30,601 nt of DNA from an uncultured Helicobacteraceae bacterium (GTDB lineage Bacteria > Campylobacterota > Campylobacteria > Campylobacterales > Helicobacteraceae): positions 1 through 30,601 of the forward strand of contig CAJTQL010000015.1 in NCBI GenBank assembly GCA_910578285.1, written 5' to 3'. Numbering within the stretch: the stretch's first letter is position 1; every line of letters starts with the position of its first letter. Below the pieces are notes generated by a model that was not told where the DNA came from, made no database searches, and saw nothing but the letters and a program-made list of their open reading frames with translations. Position numbers and translations under genes: made by a program. Positions 24,644 to 30,601 of the stretch are shown here, in pieces.

Positions 24644-25630
24644 ATGCAAGAAGCACTCATCAAACTCTCCTCACTTGGTGATATTATCCACCTCGCGCTT
24701 TTGCTGCCGATGTTTGAAAATCGCGAACGTATGTGGTTTGTTGATTCTGATTTCGCTCCCTTACTCGAAAATTCGCCATGCATTAGCACCATCTATCCCC
24801 TGCCATTGCGCCGCCTGCTGCGCGCTCGCGCGGGAGCAAAGCTCGTTCAAATTCTTTGGCAATTGCGCAATCTTGATACATTTGATTATGCCATTGACGC
24901 ACAAGGGCTACTCAAAAGCGCGCTTGTCAGCGCATTGCTGCGCACAAAATATCGCTATGGATTCTCGCGCAAATCGGCACGTGAAGGAATCGCTGCGCTT
25001 TTCTACAACCGCCACTACCACATCGCATACAGCGAACATATCCTCAAACGCAATGCGCAATTGCTTGCATTCGCCTATGGGCAAAATTGCGATGAAAGGC
25101 GGCTTGCCGACTTCCTCGCTACACGCACAAACTATCCCTTGCCGCTTGGAGCAAGCGCGCAAGGCTCGCAAAAAATTGCCGCGCTCTTGCAAAGCTTTGG
25201 CACAAAGCCCAGAATTCTCTTTGCACTCGAATCCTCGCGCGCCTCAAAAGTCTATCCACCGCAACACTTTCTTGCGCTCTCAAAACTTCTGCCAGAATGC
25301 CACATCTTTTTGCTTTCGCATTCTGCCCCAGAAGTTGCGACAAGCCTTGTCGAGCACAACAACGCGCTCTGTGCGCTGCCTCCGCTCAACCTTGATGAGC
25401 TCAAGGCACTTGTTTTGCAAATGGATCTTGTCATCGGCGGCGACACAGGCGTTGTGCATCTCGCCTTTGCTCTCTGCCGCGCCTCGCTTATGCTGTTTTC
25501 AGACACAACGATTGAACGTTTTGGCTTGCTCTCGCCCAAAAACCGCGCACTACACTCGCCAAGCGGGCTGCAAAATCTCGCGCCAGAAAGTGTCGCACAA
25601 TGTGCGCATGCAATATTGGAAACACAATGA
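24644..25630 (+). CDS. waaC: Lipopolysaccharide heptosyltransferase I
   Basis: Adds the first L-glycero-D-manno-heptose to Kdo of the LPS inner core. The 328-residue GT9 protein starts ALIKLSSLGDIIHLALLLP, the usual nucleotide-sugar fold start of heptosyltransferases, and has DYAIDAQGLLKSALVSALL and the C-terminal LVIGGDTGVVHLAFAL. The family and its place after gppA match HP0279. The ribosome binding site is weak. It overlaps waaM in ATGA. Confidence 0.92.
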   Translation: MQEALIKLSSLGDIIHLALLLPMFENRERMWFVDSDFAPLLENSPCISTIYPLPLRRLLRARAGAKLVQILWQLRNLDTFDYAIDAQGLLKSALVSALLRTKYRYGFSRKSAREGIAALFYNRHYHIAYSEHILKRNAQLLAFAYGQNCDERRLADFLATRTNYPLPLGASAQGSQKIAALLQSFGTKPRILFALESSRASKVYPPQHFLALSKLLPECHIFLLSHSAPEVATSLVEHNNALCALPPLNLDELKALVLQMDLVIGGDTGVVHLAFALCRASLMLFSDTTIERFGLLSPKNRALHSPSGLQNLAPESVAQCAHAILETQ

Positions 25631-26523
25631 AACAAAAAATTATGTCATTTTTATTCTTTTCTCTCGCTCGTTTTGTGGCTGCATTGCCCCATTGGGCATT
25701 TTTGGGCTTTCTCAAAACGCTTGCACGGCTTTTTGCGCTGCTCGATAGACGCAGAAAACGCGATGCACGCGCAAATCTCGACTTTGTCTATGGCGATAGA
25801 TTGAGCAACAGCGAAAAAGAGCGCATTATCACTCGTTGCTACCAAAACTTTGCGTTCAATATCCTCGAATCTTTGCGCATTGCTGTGGATTCCAAAGAGG
25901 CGATTTTGCGCCGCGTGAATTTCGTTGGGCAAGAAAGTGCTGAAAATGCGATTCCAAAGGGCAAGCCGTTTGTGATTATCACCGCGCACTATGGGTGCTG
26001 GGAGCTTGCTGCCGTGAGTGCGGGCATTATGTATGGACGCGTGGGCAATGTCGGGCGCATGTTCAAAAACAAAACACTCGACATGTTCTTACGCAACGTG
26101 CGCGAGCGTTTTGGCATTGTGCTCATCGACAAGCAAAATGGGCTAAAGGCAATGCTCAAGATGATGAGCAAAGGCACGGCACTTGGTATGATTGTCGATC
26201 AAAATACTTCTGAATCTGAAGGGCGATTGGTGCAATTTTTTGGTAAATATGTGCGGCACACACCCGCGCCGGCGATTCTCGCACGGCGCTTCGAAACGGC
26301 AATTTTGCCTGTATTTGTACAATGCAATGCAGATTTTTCACATTGCACAGCCTATTTTTGCACACCCATTTTGCCCATGCAAAATGAAGATGTACAAGAA
26401 GATGTGTTGCAAATGACCCAACAAATCGCCAACATCACGCAAGAAATGATTGAGCAAAAGCCTGATGAATGGTTTTGGTTTCATAAACGATTCAAAAACC
26501 AATATGAGGAAATTTATGGCTAA
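25627..26523 (+). CDS. waaM: Lipid A acyltransferase (HtrB/LpxL family)
   Basis: Adds a secondary acyl chain to the lipid A precursor at the inner membrane. The 298-residue protein has an N-terminal anchor, the HX4E catalytic motif His121-Glu126 in TAHYGCWELA, VGRMFKNKTLDMFL and GMIVDQNTSESEG. The frame runs upstream to 25600, but the ATG at 25627, overlapping the waaC stop codon, gives the normal N-terminus. The position after waaC matches HP0280. Confidence 0.92.
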   Translation: MKQKIMSFLFFSLARFVAALPHWAFLGFLKTLARLFALLDRRRKRDARANLDFVYGDRLSNSEKERIITRCYQNFAFNILESLRIAVDSKEAILRRVNFVGQESAENAIPKGKPFVIITAHYGCWELAAVSAGIMYGRVGNVGRMFKNKTLDMFLRNVRERFGIVLIDKQNGLKAMLKMMSKGTALGMIVDQNTSESEGRLVQFFGKYVRHTPAPAILARRFETAILPVFVQCNADFSHCTAYFCTPILPMQNEDVQEDVLQMTQQIANITQEMIEQKPDEWFWFHKRFKNQYEEIYG

Positions 26524-27283
26524 TGCGATTTCGGCTGTGATTCTCACGCGGGATTCCGAGCGGCTTTTGCCGCAGGTTTTGGGCGCACTCGCACGGCTCG
26601 ATGAAGTCGTCTTGCTCGACAATGGATCGCAAGACAAAACGTTCGCAATCGCTAAAGAGTTTGCAAACGTTGTTGTGCATGAGCACCCATTTATCGGATT
26701 TGGCAAGATGAAACAACTGGGCACAAAACTCGCAAAAAATGATTGGATTCTCTCGATTGATAGCGATGAAATCGCTTCAGAATTGTTGATTGATGAGCTA
26801 TTGAATCTGCCGCTAGACCCGCAGATTCTCTATGAATACGATGTGCATAATTTCTATCGTGGCAAGCGCATTCGATGTTGTGGCTGGGGACATGACCGCT
26901 TTGCTGGCGTCTATCATCGTCAATATGCCGATTTCGATTCGAGCGCAGTACATGAAAAAGTCATCATGCGCAATGGTTCTCGCCCACAAATCCATGCGCT
27001 AAAAGGTCATATTTCTCATTATCCTTTTGAAAATGCAGAATCATTTCTGATTAAAATCAAAAAATATAGCACCCTCTATGCTAAACAAAATAAGGACAGA
27101 AAATATTCAAGCCCATGTAAGGCACTTTTGCGCTCGATGTGGGCATTTGTGCGTAGCTATTTCTTACAGCAAGGGTTTTTGTGTGGATACGAAGGATTTG
27201 TCATCTCTGCCTACAACGCACAATCAGTTTTTTGGAAATATATTCTACTCTATGAGCAACAATCCACAATGTTGCAGCCATAA
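26516..27283 (+). CDS. WaaE/KdtX-like family 2 glycosyltransferase
   Basis: A 255-residue GT-A enzyme, with ISAVILTRDSERLLP at the start, DNGSQDKT (35-42) and the metal-binding DSDE (82-85). HISHYPFENAESFLIKIKKY in the C-terminal third is typical of the WaaE/KdtX group, which adds a hexose to LPS inner-core heptose. The sugar and acceptor are inferred. The frame runs back to 26450, but ATG 26516 has TGAGGAA about 5 bases upstream and overlaps the waaM stop codon by 8 bases. In H. pylori, as I recall, tgt follows waaM, so this gene is an addition. Confidence 0.85.
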   Translation: MANAISAVILTRDSERLLPQVLGALARLDEVVLLDNGSQDKTFAIAKEFANVVVHEHPFIGFGKMKQLGTKLAKNDWILSIDSDEIASELLIDELLNLPLDPQILYEYDVHNFYRGKRIRCCGWGHDRFAGVYHRQYADFDSSAVHEKVIMRNGSRPQIHALKGHISHYPFENAESFLIKIKKYSTLYAKQNKDRKYSSPCKALLRSMWAFVRSYFLQQGFLCGYEGFVISAYNAQSVFWKYILLYEQQSTMLQP

Positions 27284-27308
27284 AATGTAAAATGTGTATT
27301 TTACATTT
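27283..27308. terminator. A+T-rich hairpin at the end of the LPS operon
   Basis: AAATGTAAAAT (27283-27293) and ATTTTACATTT (27298-27308) form a perfect 11-bp stem with a GTGT loop. It begins at the last base of the glycosyltransferase stop codon. The 3' arm is T-rich, but no free T-run follows, so efficiency as an intrinsic terminator is uncertain. The structure is symmetrical and could act on both strands. Confidence 0.5.
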
Positions 27309-27324
27309 GGGAGCATAGAATCGT

Positions 27325-27360
27325 TGATTGCCACGTTCGTTGCAACGCGCTCTCAATGAC
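27325..27360. repeat. Partial TGTCATTGCGAG-type element
   Basis: It reads GATTGCCACGTTCG and ends CTCTCAATGAC, a diverged right half of the element family seen complete at 27565-27660. Confidence 0.4.
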
Positions 27361-27370
27361 GTTGATATTT

Positions 27371-27428
27371 GGAGGTGCGACTTTAGTCGCACTTATGTTT
27401 TAATGTGTGCGATTGAAATCGCACCTCC
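27371..27428. repeat. Double-palindrome element, copy B
   Basis: GGAGGT, then the palindrome GTGCGACTTTAGTCGCAC (27375-27392), a 14-base spacer, GTGCGATTGAAATCGCAC (27407-27424), then the end of ACCTCC. Both inner palindromes and the outer GGAGGT/ACCTCC are inverted, so the whole element can fold as two hairpins or one long cruciform. Confidence 0.75.
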
Positions 27429-27528
27429 GATTCTATCTAGTTATCGTCTTAACTTGCGATTCTCTCCATGGTTCGCAATTAAGCCCCCTTATCCCCCTTA
27501 GAAAATGAAACCATGCAAAGAATCCAAA

Positions 27529-27558
27529 GAGACGTTTCGGCTTTGCCTCAACATGACA
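27529..27558. repeat. Half copy of TGTCATGTTGAG-type element
   Basis: GAGACGTTTCGGCTTTGCC then CTCAACATGACA, closely matching 415-444. Confidence 0.4.
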
Positions 27559-27564
27559 AAGATT

Positions 27565-27660
27565 TGTCATTGCGAGCCTGTAAGAAGGCGAAGCAATCAA
27601 CGATTCTGCTTACTCAACGTCGTTGGTTTGCTTCGCGCCCTACGAATGCTCGCAATGACA
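27565..27660. repeat. Complete TGTCATTGCGAG element with perfect ends
   Basis: TGTCATTGCGAGC (27565-27577) and GCTCGCAATGACA (27648-27660) are perfect 13-bp terminal inverted repeats. Inside, AAGCAATCAACG is mirrored by CGTTGGTTTGCTT. At 96 bp it is the cleanest full copy in the window, with the one at 29561-29656. Confidence 0.7.
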
Positions 27661-27797
27661 TCAACATATTCACGCAAACCTCACAATAACACCATAGCCC
27701 ACGACTCAAAGATGCCAAAAAATTACAGAAAAAATGCAAAATTTTCATATTTTACAATTCATTAACTATTAAATACAAAATTAATGAAAAAATCTGC

Positions 27798-27803
27798 TAT
27801 ACT
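27798..27803 (+). promoter_or_regulatory. Promoter (-10) of the OMP pair
   Basis: TATACT preceded by TGC forms an extended -10 box in an A+T-rich stretch. The predicted leader of about 55 bases has a CTCG-GAAA-CGAG hairpin with a GNRA-type loop (27817-27828) and an out-of-frame 14-codon frame (27808-27852). A -35 box is not evident. Confidence 0.4.
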
Positions 27804-27863
27804 CTCCATGTTGAATCTCGGAAACGAGTCGAAACAAATTCAAAAGCTTTGAAAGGACAATCC

Positions 27864-28724
27864 ATGCAGAAATTCAAATTTCTTATCCTTTTTCTGCTGC
27901 CAATTCTGGCATTTGCACAAGAGAAGAGCAGTGGATTTTACGGAACATTCGATACGGGGGTAGAATACCTCAACCTCCAAACGAGCGACAAGAAATCGAA
28001 GGTGAACAAGGGCAACATCGGGACGTTGCGGCTTAGAGGAGGCTATGAATGGGACACAGGCTGGCGCTTTGGCGTGCTTTTTGAGCGCTCTGGCGATGGC
28101 GCGACATCGTCCGACTTCACGGGTGCGCCCTTTGTGCGCGGTGCAGAACATCTGCCATACAGCCGTTCCGATGGCGTCTTTGCCAATTCGCTGCTTTTGG
28201 GGCTTCAGGGCGGCTATCATTTCGTGCGCTCGCATGAAAGGGATTTGTATGTGAATTTCTATCTCAATTCTGTTAGCAATACCCAAACTCTCATCTTTCC
28301 CATTGCTAACTACGATGGATCTACCGAATTCAAGCTCGAGCTTGAGGGCAGGCAGCTTGTGCTGCCCAAATGGAGCTTGGGCTACACAATCGGCGCATCG
28401 ATAGCGAAAGGCGCGCAAGGGATTGGAACTTTCGATGATGAGAAGTTTTTGCGCTTTGGCGTAGCGGGAGATGATGAAATCAAAGCCTACTTGGACGGCA
28501 AGATTTGGGGGCTCTATGGCGATTTGAAATGGATTTATCATGCGAATAGTACAATAGATTTTGTTGTCAAATGGGACGTCAAGGCGCATTTCTACCCACA
28601 GAGCAAGGCGGTGCGCACGAGCGCGTTTGATATTCTAAACAACCGCTCGCTGGGCGATGTAACGTTGCATACCCCAAAATACCGCACATTTCGTAGCGGA
28701 ATCTCGCTTGGATTCGCGTTTTAG
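27864..28724 (+). CDS. Outer membrane beta-barrel protein
   Basis: A 286-residue protein with a signal peptide (about 1-18, ending LAFA) and a mature part of alternating strands with aromatic girdles (FYGTFDTGVEYLNLQ, GTLRLRGGYEWDTGWRFGVL). It ends in SLGFAF, the C-terminal phenylalanine that outer-membrane porins show to the BAM complex. The ATG at 27864 has AAAGGA 6 bases upstream; a TTG at 27849 is a poorer start. I do not recognise the subfamily. Its partner gene lies 9 bases downstream. Regulation may involve the leader hairpin. Confidence 0.75.
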   Translation: MQKFKFLILFLLPILAFAQEKSSGFYGTFDTGVEYLNLQTSDKKSKVNKGNIGTLRLRGGYEWDTGWRFGVLFERSGDGATSSDFTGAPFVRGAEHLPYSRSDGVFANSLLLGLQGGYHFVRSHERDLYVNFYLNSVSNTQTLIFPIANYDGSTEFKLELEGRQLVLPKWSLGYTIGASIAKGAQGIGTFDDEKFLRFGVAGDDEIKAYLDGKIWGLYGDLKWIYHANSTIDFVVKWDVKAHFYPQSKAVRTSAFDILNNRSLGDVTLHTPKYRTFRSGISLGFAF

Positions 28725-28733
28725 GAGGCTAAC

Positions 28734-29531
28734 ATGAAAAAACTATGCTATATTATCGCATTATTTGGGCTTTGCTTTGCCGAGAATGGCATGTTTAGCG
28801 AGATTGGCGCGGGCGTTGGGTATTATCGCTATGACGAACCACGTTTGATGAACACCGATGAGCTGCTGCTCAACATCAATGCCAAGCTCGGCTATCGGCA
28901 TGAGTTTGTCAAGGCGGAGGCTGTGGGCGATGTTTTCACCACCTTTGGGCTCTATACGGGCGGATATTTGGAATTTGATGAAGTTGTCAAGGATATTAAG
29001 GAAAAGACAGCCTACGGAACAGCATCGAGTCAAATTTTCAATGGGCAAGTAAAACTTGGAATCGATTTGCTCGCCTTTAGCGACACAATGGATTTGTTTG
29101 TGCAGAGCGGAATCGGCTATTGGTTTTTGCAAGACCGTGATTATCTCGAAAAGCGTCAGCAAGTTTATGTCTATGTTCCCATCGAGCTTGAGGGCGAGAT
29201 TCGCAGTGCGCCCTCGTTTGCGTGGACCTATCTGCTTGGCTACAATCATCTGCTGGATGCGCGGCATAAAACATTAGCGACGCCGACTAAAATCTCTAAT
29301 GCAGATTTGTTTGCAAAGCAAGACAAGGGCTTTGGGCTCAAAGGCAGCTTTGGTTGGAAAAAGAAGAACAAAGATTCGCTAAACTTCACGCGGATTGTTG
29401 TGGATTATTGGAAGATTGGCGATTCAGCTCCAGGCAATATAGGAACAACCTATTTGAACAAACCCGCTGCGTTCTATGAGCCGCGCAATTTCACCTTGAG
29501 CATCTATTTGCAATATGGTTGGAGATTCTAA
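28734..29531 (+). CDS. Second outer membrane beta-barrel protein
   Basis: A 265-residue protein with a signal peptide (about 1-16, ending LCFA) and strand-rich mature sequence (SEIGAGVGYYRYDEPR, FVQSGIGYWFLQDRDYL, FAWTYLLGYNHLLDARHKT). It ends in LQYGWRF with the terminal phenylalanine of barrel proteins. AGGAGG lies about 5 bases before the ATG. It forms a two-gene unit with the preceding barrel protein but is not closely similar to it. Repeats start directly after the stop codon. Function is unknown; a porin or small adhesin-like barrel is possible. Confidence 0.75.
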   Translation: MKKLCYIIALFGLCFAENGMFSEIGAGVGYYRYDEPRLMNTDELLLNINAKLGYRHEFVKAEAVGDVFTTFGLYTGGYLEFDEVVKDIKEKTAYGTASSQIFNGQVKLGIDLLAFSDTMDLFVQSGIGYWFLQDRDYLEKRQQVYVYVPIELEGEIRSAPSFAWTYLLGYNHLLDARHKTLATPTKISNADLFAKQDKGFGLKGSFGWKKKNKDSLNFTRIVVDYWKIGDSAPGNIGTTYLNKPAAFYEPRNFTLSIYLQYGWRF

Positions 29532-29560
29532 GAAGCGCATTGCCGTTGCGAGCGCCCATC

Positions 29561-29656
29561 TGTCATTGCGAGAGGCGCTAGCCTCGTGGCAATCGAACGT
29601 GTTGAGTGTTCATGTGCTGTTGATTGCCACGCTCGCGCTGCTCGCTCGCAATGACA
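29561..29656. repeat. Complete TGTCATTGCGAG element
   Basis: TGTCATTGCGAG (29561-29572) and CTCGCAATGACA (29645-29656) are perfect 12-bp terminal inverted repeats. Inside are the small hairpin GAGGCGCTAGCCTC and the pair GGCAATCGAAC / GTTGATTGCC. The length, 96 bp, equals the copy at 27565-27660. Confidence 0.7.
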
Positions 29657-29689
29657 CTTGGAATCTTTTGTGATTCTGCATGTTTTTTT

Positions 29690-29743
29690 GGAGGTGCGAC
29701 TTTAGTCGCACTCATTAATATGTGCGGTTAAAACCGCACCTCC
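29690..29743. repeat. Double-palindrome element, copy C
   Basis: GGAGGT, the palindrome GTGCGACTTTAGTCGCAC (29694-29711), a 10-base spacer, GTGCGGTTAAAACCGCAC (29722-29739), then ACCTCC ending at 29743. The left palindrome is identical to that of copy B, the right one nearly that of copy A. At 54 bp it is the shortest copy. Confidence 0.75.
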
Positions 29744-29748
29744 ATTAT

Positions 29749-29780
29749 TGTCATTGCGAGGGCATCGCCCGAAGCAATCA
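29749..29780. repeat. Partial TGTCATTGCGAG-type element
   Basis: TGTCATTGCGAGGGCATCGC followed by CCGAAGCAATCA is the left half of the family, 5 bases after copy C. This repeats the arrangement at 506-670, where copy A is followed by a TGTCATTGCGAG element. Confidence 0.5.
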
Positions 29781-29802
29781 ACAGGCAAAGAATCCTCAAT
29801 AA

Positions 29803-29843
29803 AAAGCGCGCGCAAGCTAGCATAGCTCGCGCAGCCGCGCTTT
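29803..29843. repeat. Imperfect G+C-rich hairpin
   Basis: An outer stem AAAGCGC (29803-29809) / GCGCTTT (29837-29843) encloses an inner stem GCGCAAGCTA (29810-29819) / TAGCTCGCGC (29823-29832) with one mismatch and a 3-base loop. AGCC is bulged. No T-run of terminator type follows on the plus strand, though GGATTTT is close. Confidence 0.5.
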
Positions 29844-29894
29844 GGATTTTACAATCTCTCGATTCACTATTGCTCATGATTCTAATCTCCCAGC

Positions 29895-29953
29895 CACAGC
29901 GCGCAACGTCTATGTTCGAGCCAAAAGGCATAACATAGACGTTGCGCGCTGTG
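29895..29953. repeat. Perfect 22-bp inverted repeat
   Basis: The arm at 29895-29916 (starts CACAGCGCGC, ends CTATGTT) is the exact reverse complement of 29932-29953 (starts AACATAG, ends GCGCTGTG). The loop is 15 bases (29917-29931). It is the strongest hairpin in the window and unlike the other repeat families. No copy is seen elsewhere in the window. Confidence 0.7.
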
Positions 29954-29960
29954 TATATTA

Positions 29961-30060
29961 CGAGCGAGCGGCGCGAGCGTGGCAATCAACGAGCAGCGAA
30001 TCTCAATAATGCGGAGTAACCAAACGCGGTTGATTGCTTCGGCTTTGCCTCGCAATGACA
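29961..30060. repeat. TGTCATTGCGAG-type element with one worn end
   Basis: The right end reads GATTGCTTCGGCTTTGCCTC then GCAATGACA (to 30060). The left end begins CGAGCGAGCGGCGCGAGCGT and GGCAATCAACG, lacking the TGTCATTG terminus. Confidence 0.5.
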
Positions 30061-30236
30061 GTTGGAAACTCTTTACGTTTGCCATTGCTCACCGAAAAAT
30101 GCAAAGAAAAAATGAGAGAATAGAAAAACACAGAGACAAAAAGCACCTCCATTGTTTTTAACCTTGAAACAAAAAATAAAAAGAAAGAGTGGAAAAAGAG
30201 AAAAAAGAAAGAAAATCAGAAAAAGAAAACAAACAA

Positions 30237-30254
30237 CGCCCCCCAAGGGGGGCG
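30237..30254 (-). terminator. Flagellin gene terminator
   Basis: CGCCCCCC AA GGGGGGCG is an 8-bp G+C stem with a tight loop. On the minus strand it is followed by a T-rich stretch (TTGTTTGTTTTC and on). It lies 37 bases after the flagellin stop codon, a typical intrinsic terminator. Confidence 0.8.
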
Positions 30255-30290
30255 ATGGCGTTTGGATTGCCAAAAGCAGTTGGTTCGCTA

Positions 30291-30601
30291 CTACTGGAGT
30301 AGTCGCATGATATTCTGCTGCACCGCATTTGCTTGGCTAAGTGCATAGTTACCGCTTTGAGAGAGAAGGTTGAGCTTGGTATAGCTTGAGCTTTCCTCTG
30401 CGAAGTCAGTATCACGAATATTGCTTTCCGCTGATTTCACATTCACCTGTGTGATGGTGATGTTGTTGAGCGTACTTGTCATTTGTTGTTGCATTGAACC
30501 AAGGTCTGAACGGATACTATCGAGTTGCTTAATCGCAGATTCTGCGATATTCATCACAACCATTGCACCGCGCAATGTGGTAACCCCTGCACTCATACCA
30601 G
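30291..30601 (-). CDS. Flagellin, C-terminal part
   Basis: The frame is open to the window edge, so only the last 103 residues are seen. AIKQLDSIRSDLGSMQQQM, NNITITQVNVKSAESNIRDT, DFAEESSSYTKLNLLSQSG and the final QANAVQQNIMRLLQ are the C-terminal D0/D1 helices of bacterial flagellins. It could be FlaA or FlaB; the C-terminus alone does not separate them safely. The methionine at 30596 is internal and not the start. The promoter lies outside the window. Confidence 0.93.
   Translation of the reverse strand, partial: GMSAGVTTLRGAMVVMNIAESAIKQLDSIRSDLGSMQQQMTSTLNNITITQVNVKSAESNIRDTDFAEESSSYTKLNLLSQSGNYALSQANAVQQNIMRLLQ

Larger units (their letters stand above)
27284..27863. other. Repeat-rich intergenic region before the OMP pair
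   Basis: No gene is seen. The region contains the terminal hairpin (27283-27308), a half repeat (27325-27360), copy B of the double palindrome (27371-27428), the C-rich AAGCCCCCTTATCCCCCTTA (27481-27500), two TGTCAT-type repeats (27529-27558, 27565-27660), then an A+T-rich stretch with the promoter of the OMP pair. Confidence 0.7.
29532..30290. other. Repeat-rich intergenic region between OMP pair and flagellin
   Basis: No gene is seen. It holds two complete or partial TGTCATTGCGAG elements on each side, copy C of the double palindrome, two hairpins (29803-29843 and 29895-29953), a purine-rich tract (about 30096-30236) and the flagellin terminator. Confidence 0.7.

Noticed and set aside
25600..25626. 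Upstream start for waaM
   Set aside because: It would overlap waaC by ten codons; the ATGA overlap at 25627 gives the usual N-terminus.
27505..27765. 86-codon plus-strand frame before the OMP pair
   Set aside because: It translates repeat elements (TGTCATTGCGAG family) and has no support for expression.
29728..29985. 85-codon minus-strand frame between OMP pair and flagellin
   Set aside because: It runs through a repeat, both hairpins and has no binding site; protein composition is unlike the neighbours.

Overview
The window looks like a chromosome segment of a Helicobacter (epsilonproteobacterial/Campylobacterota) species. Three gene strings match H. pylori gene order as I remember it: glyQ - NIF3-like - FlgZ zinc ribbon (HP0958 family) - waaA - RluA-type synthase - lgt; cvpA - lysS - glyA - DUF1882; and fdxA - gppA - waaC - waaM. 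A carboxynorspermidine decarboxylase, a flagellin and small-genome packing with many ATGA/TAATG overlaps fit the same group. Base composition looks richer in G+C than H. pylori. The species cannot be named from sequence alone.

Layout. 1-80 holds the first codons of a secreted protein (minus strand). 81-673 is non-coding and full of short inverted-repeat elements. 674-12723 is one nearly unbroken minus-strand run, read from right to left: glyQ, NIF3-like, flgZ, waaA, RluA-type synthase, a small STAS-like protein, lgt, cvpA, lysS, glyA, DUF1882, SPOR protein, metQ, pyrB. 12795-15526 (minus) is nspC followed by two related genes, one full-length and one half-length, of the CDP-glycerol glycerophosphotransferase type, in visibly A+T-richer DNA. 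15573-17252 (minus) is tsaD behind an uncharacterised conserved protein. 17330-18382 (plus) is an agmatine deiminase, tail-to-tail with a secreted protein of unknown function (18379-19377, minus). 19464-22698 (plus) is trmN6-like, YkgJ-like, a TPR lipoprotein and trpC. 22766-27283 (plus) is fdxA, gppA, waaC, waaM and a WaaE-like glycosyltransferase. 27864-29531 (plus) is a pair of outer-membrane beta-barrel proteins set between two repeat-rich intergenic regions. The window ends inside a flagellin gene (minus) with a clear terminator.

How it fits together. Much of the content serves the cell envelope: Kdo transfer (waaA), heptose transfer (waaC), late acylation (waaM), a core-type glycosyltransferase, lipoprotein modification (lgt), a lipoprotein, a SPOR-domain protein, CvpA and two beta-barrels. 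FlgZ links to flagellar control, and a flagellin gene lies at the right edge. nspC and the agmatine deiminase both belong to polyamine metabolism.

The least explained features are the repeats. Three copies of a 54-67 bp double-palindrome element occur together with about ten TGTCATTGCGAG- or TGTCATGTTGAG-ended elements and a perfect 22-bp inverted repeat, all confined to the intergenic regions at the two ends of the window. The tandem full-length plus half-length glycerophosphotransferase-like genes are the most interesting protein-level oddity. I saw no CRISPR array, tRNA, rRNA or transposase gene.
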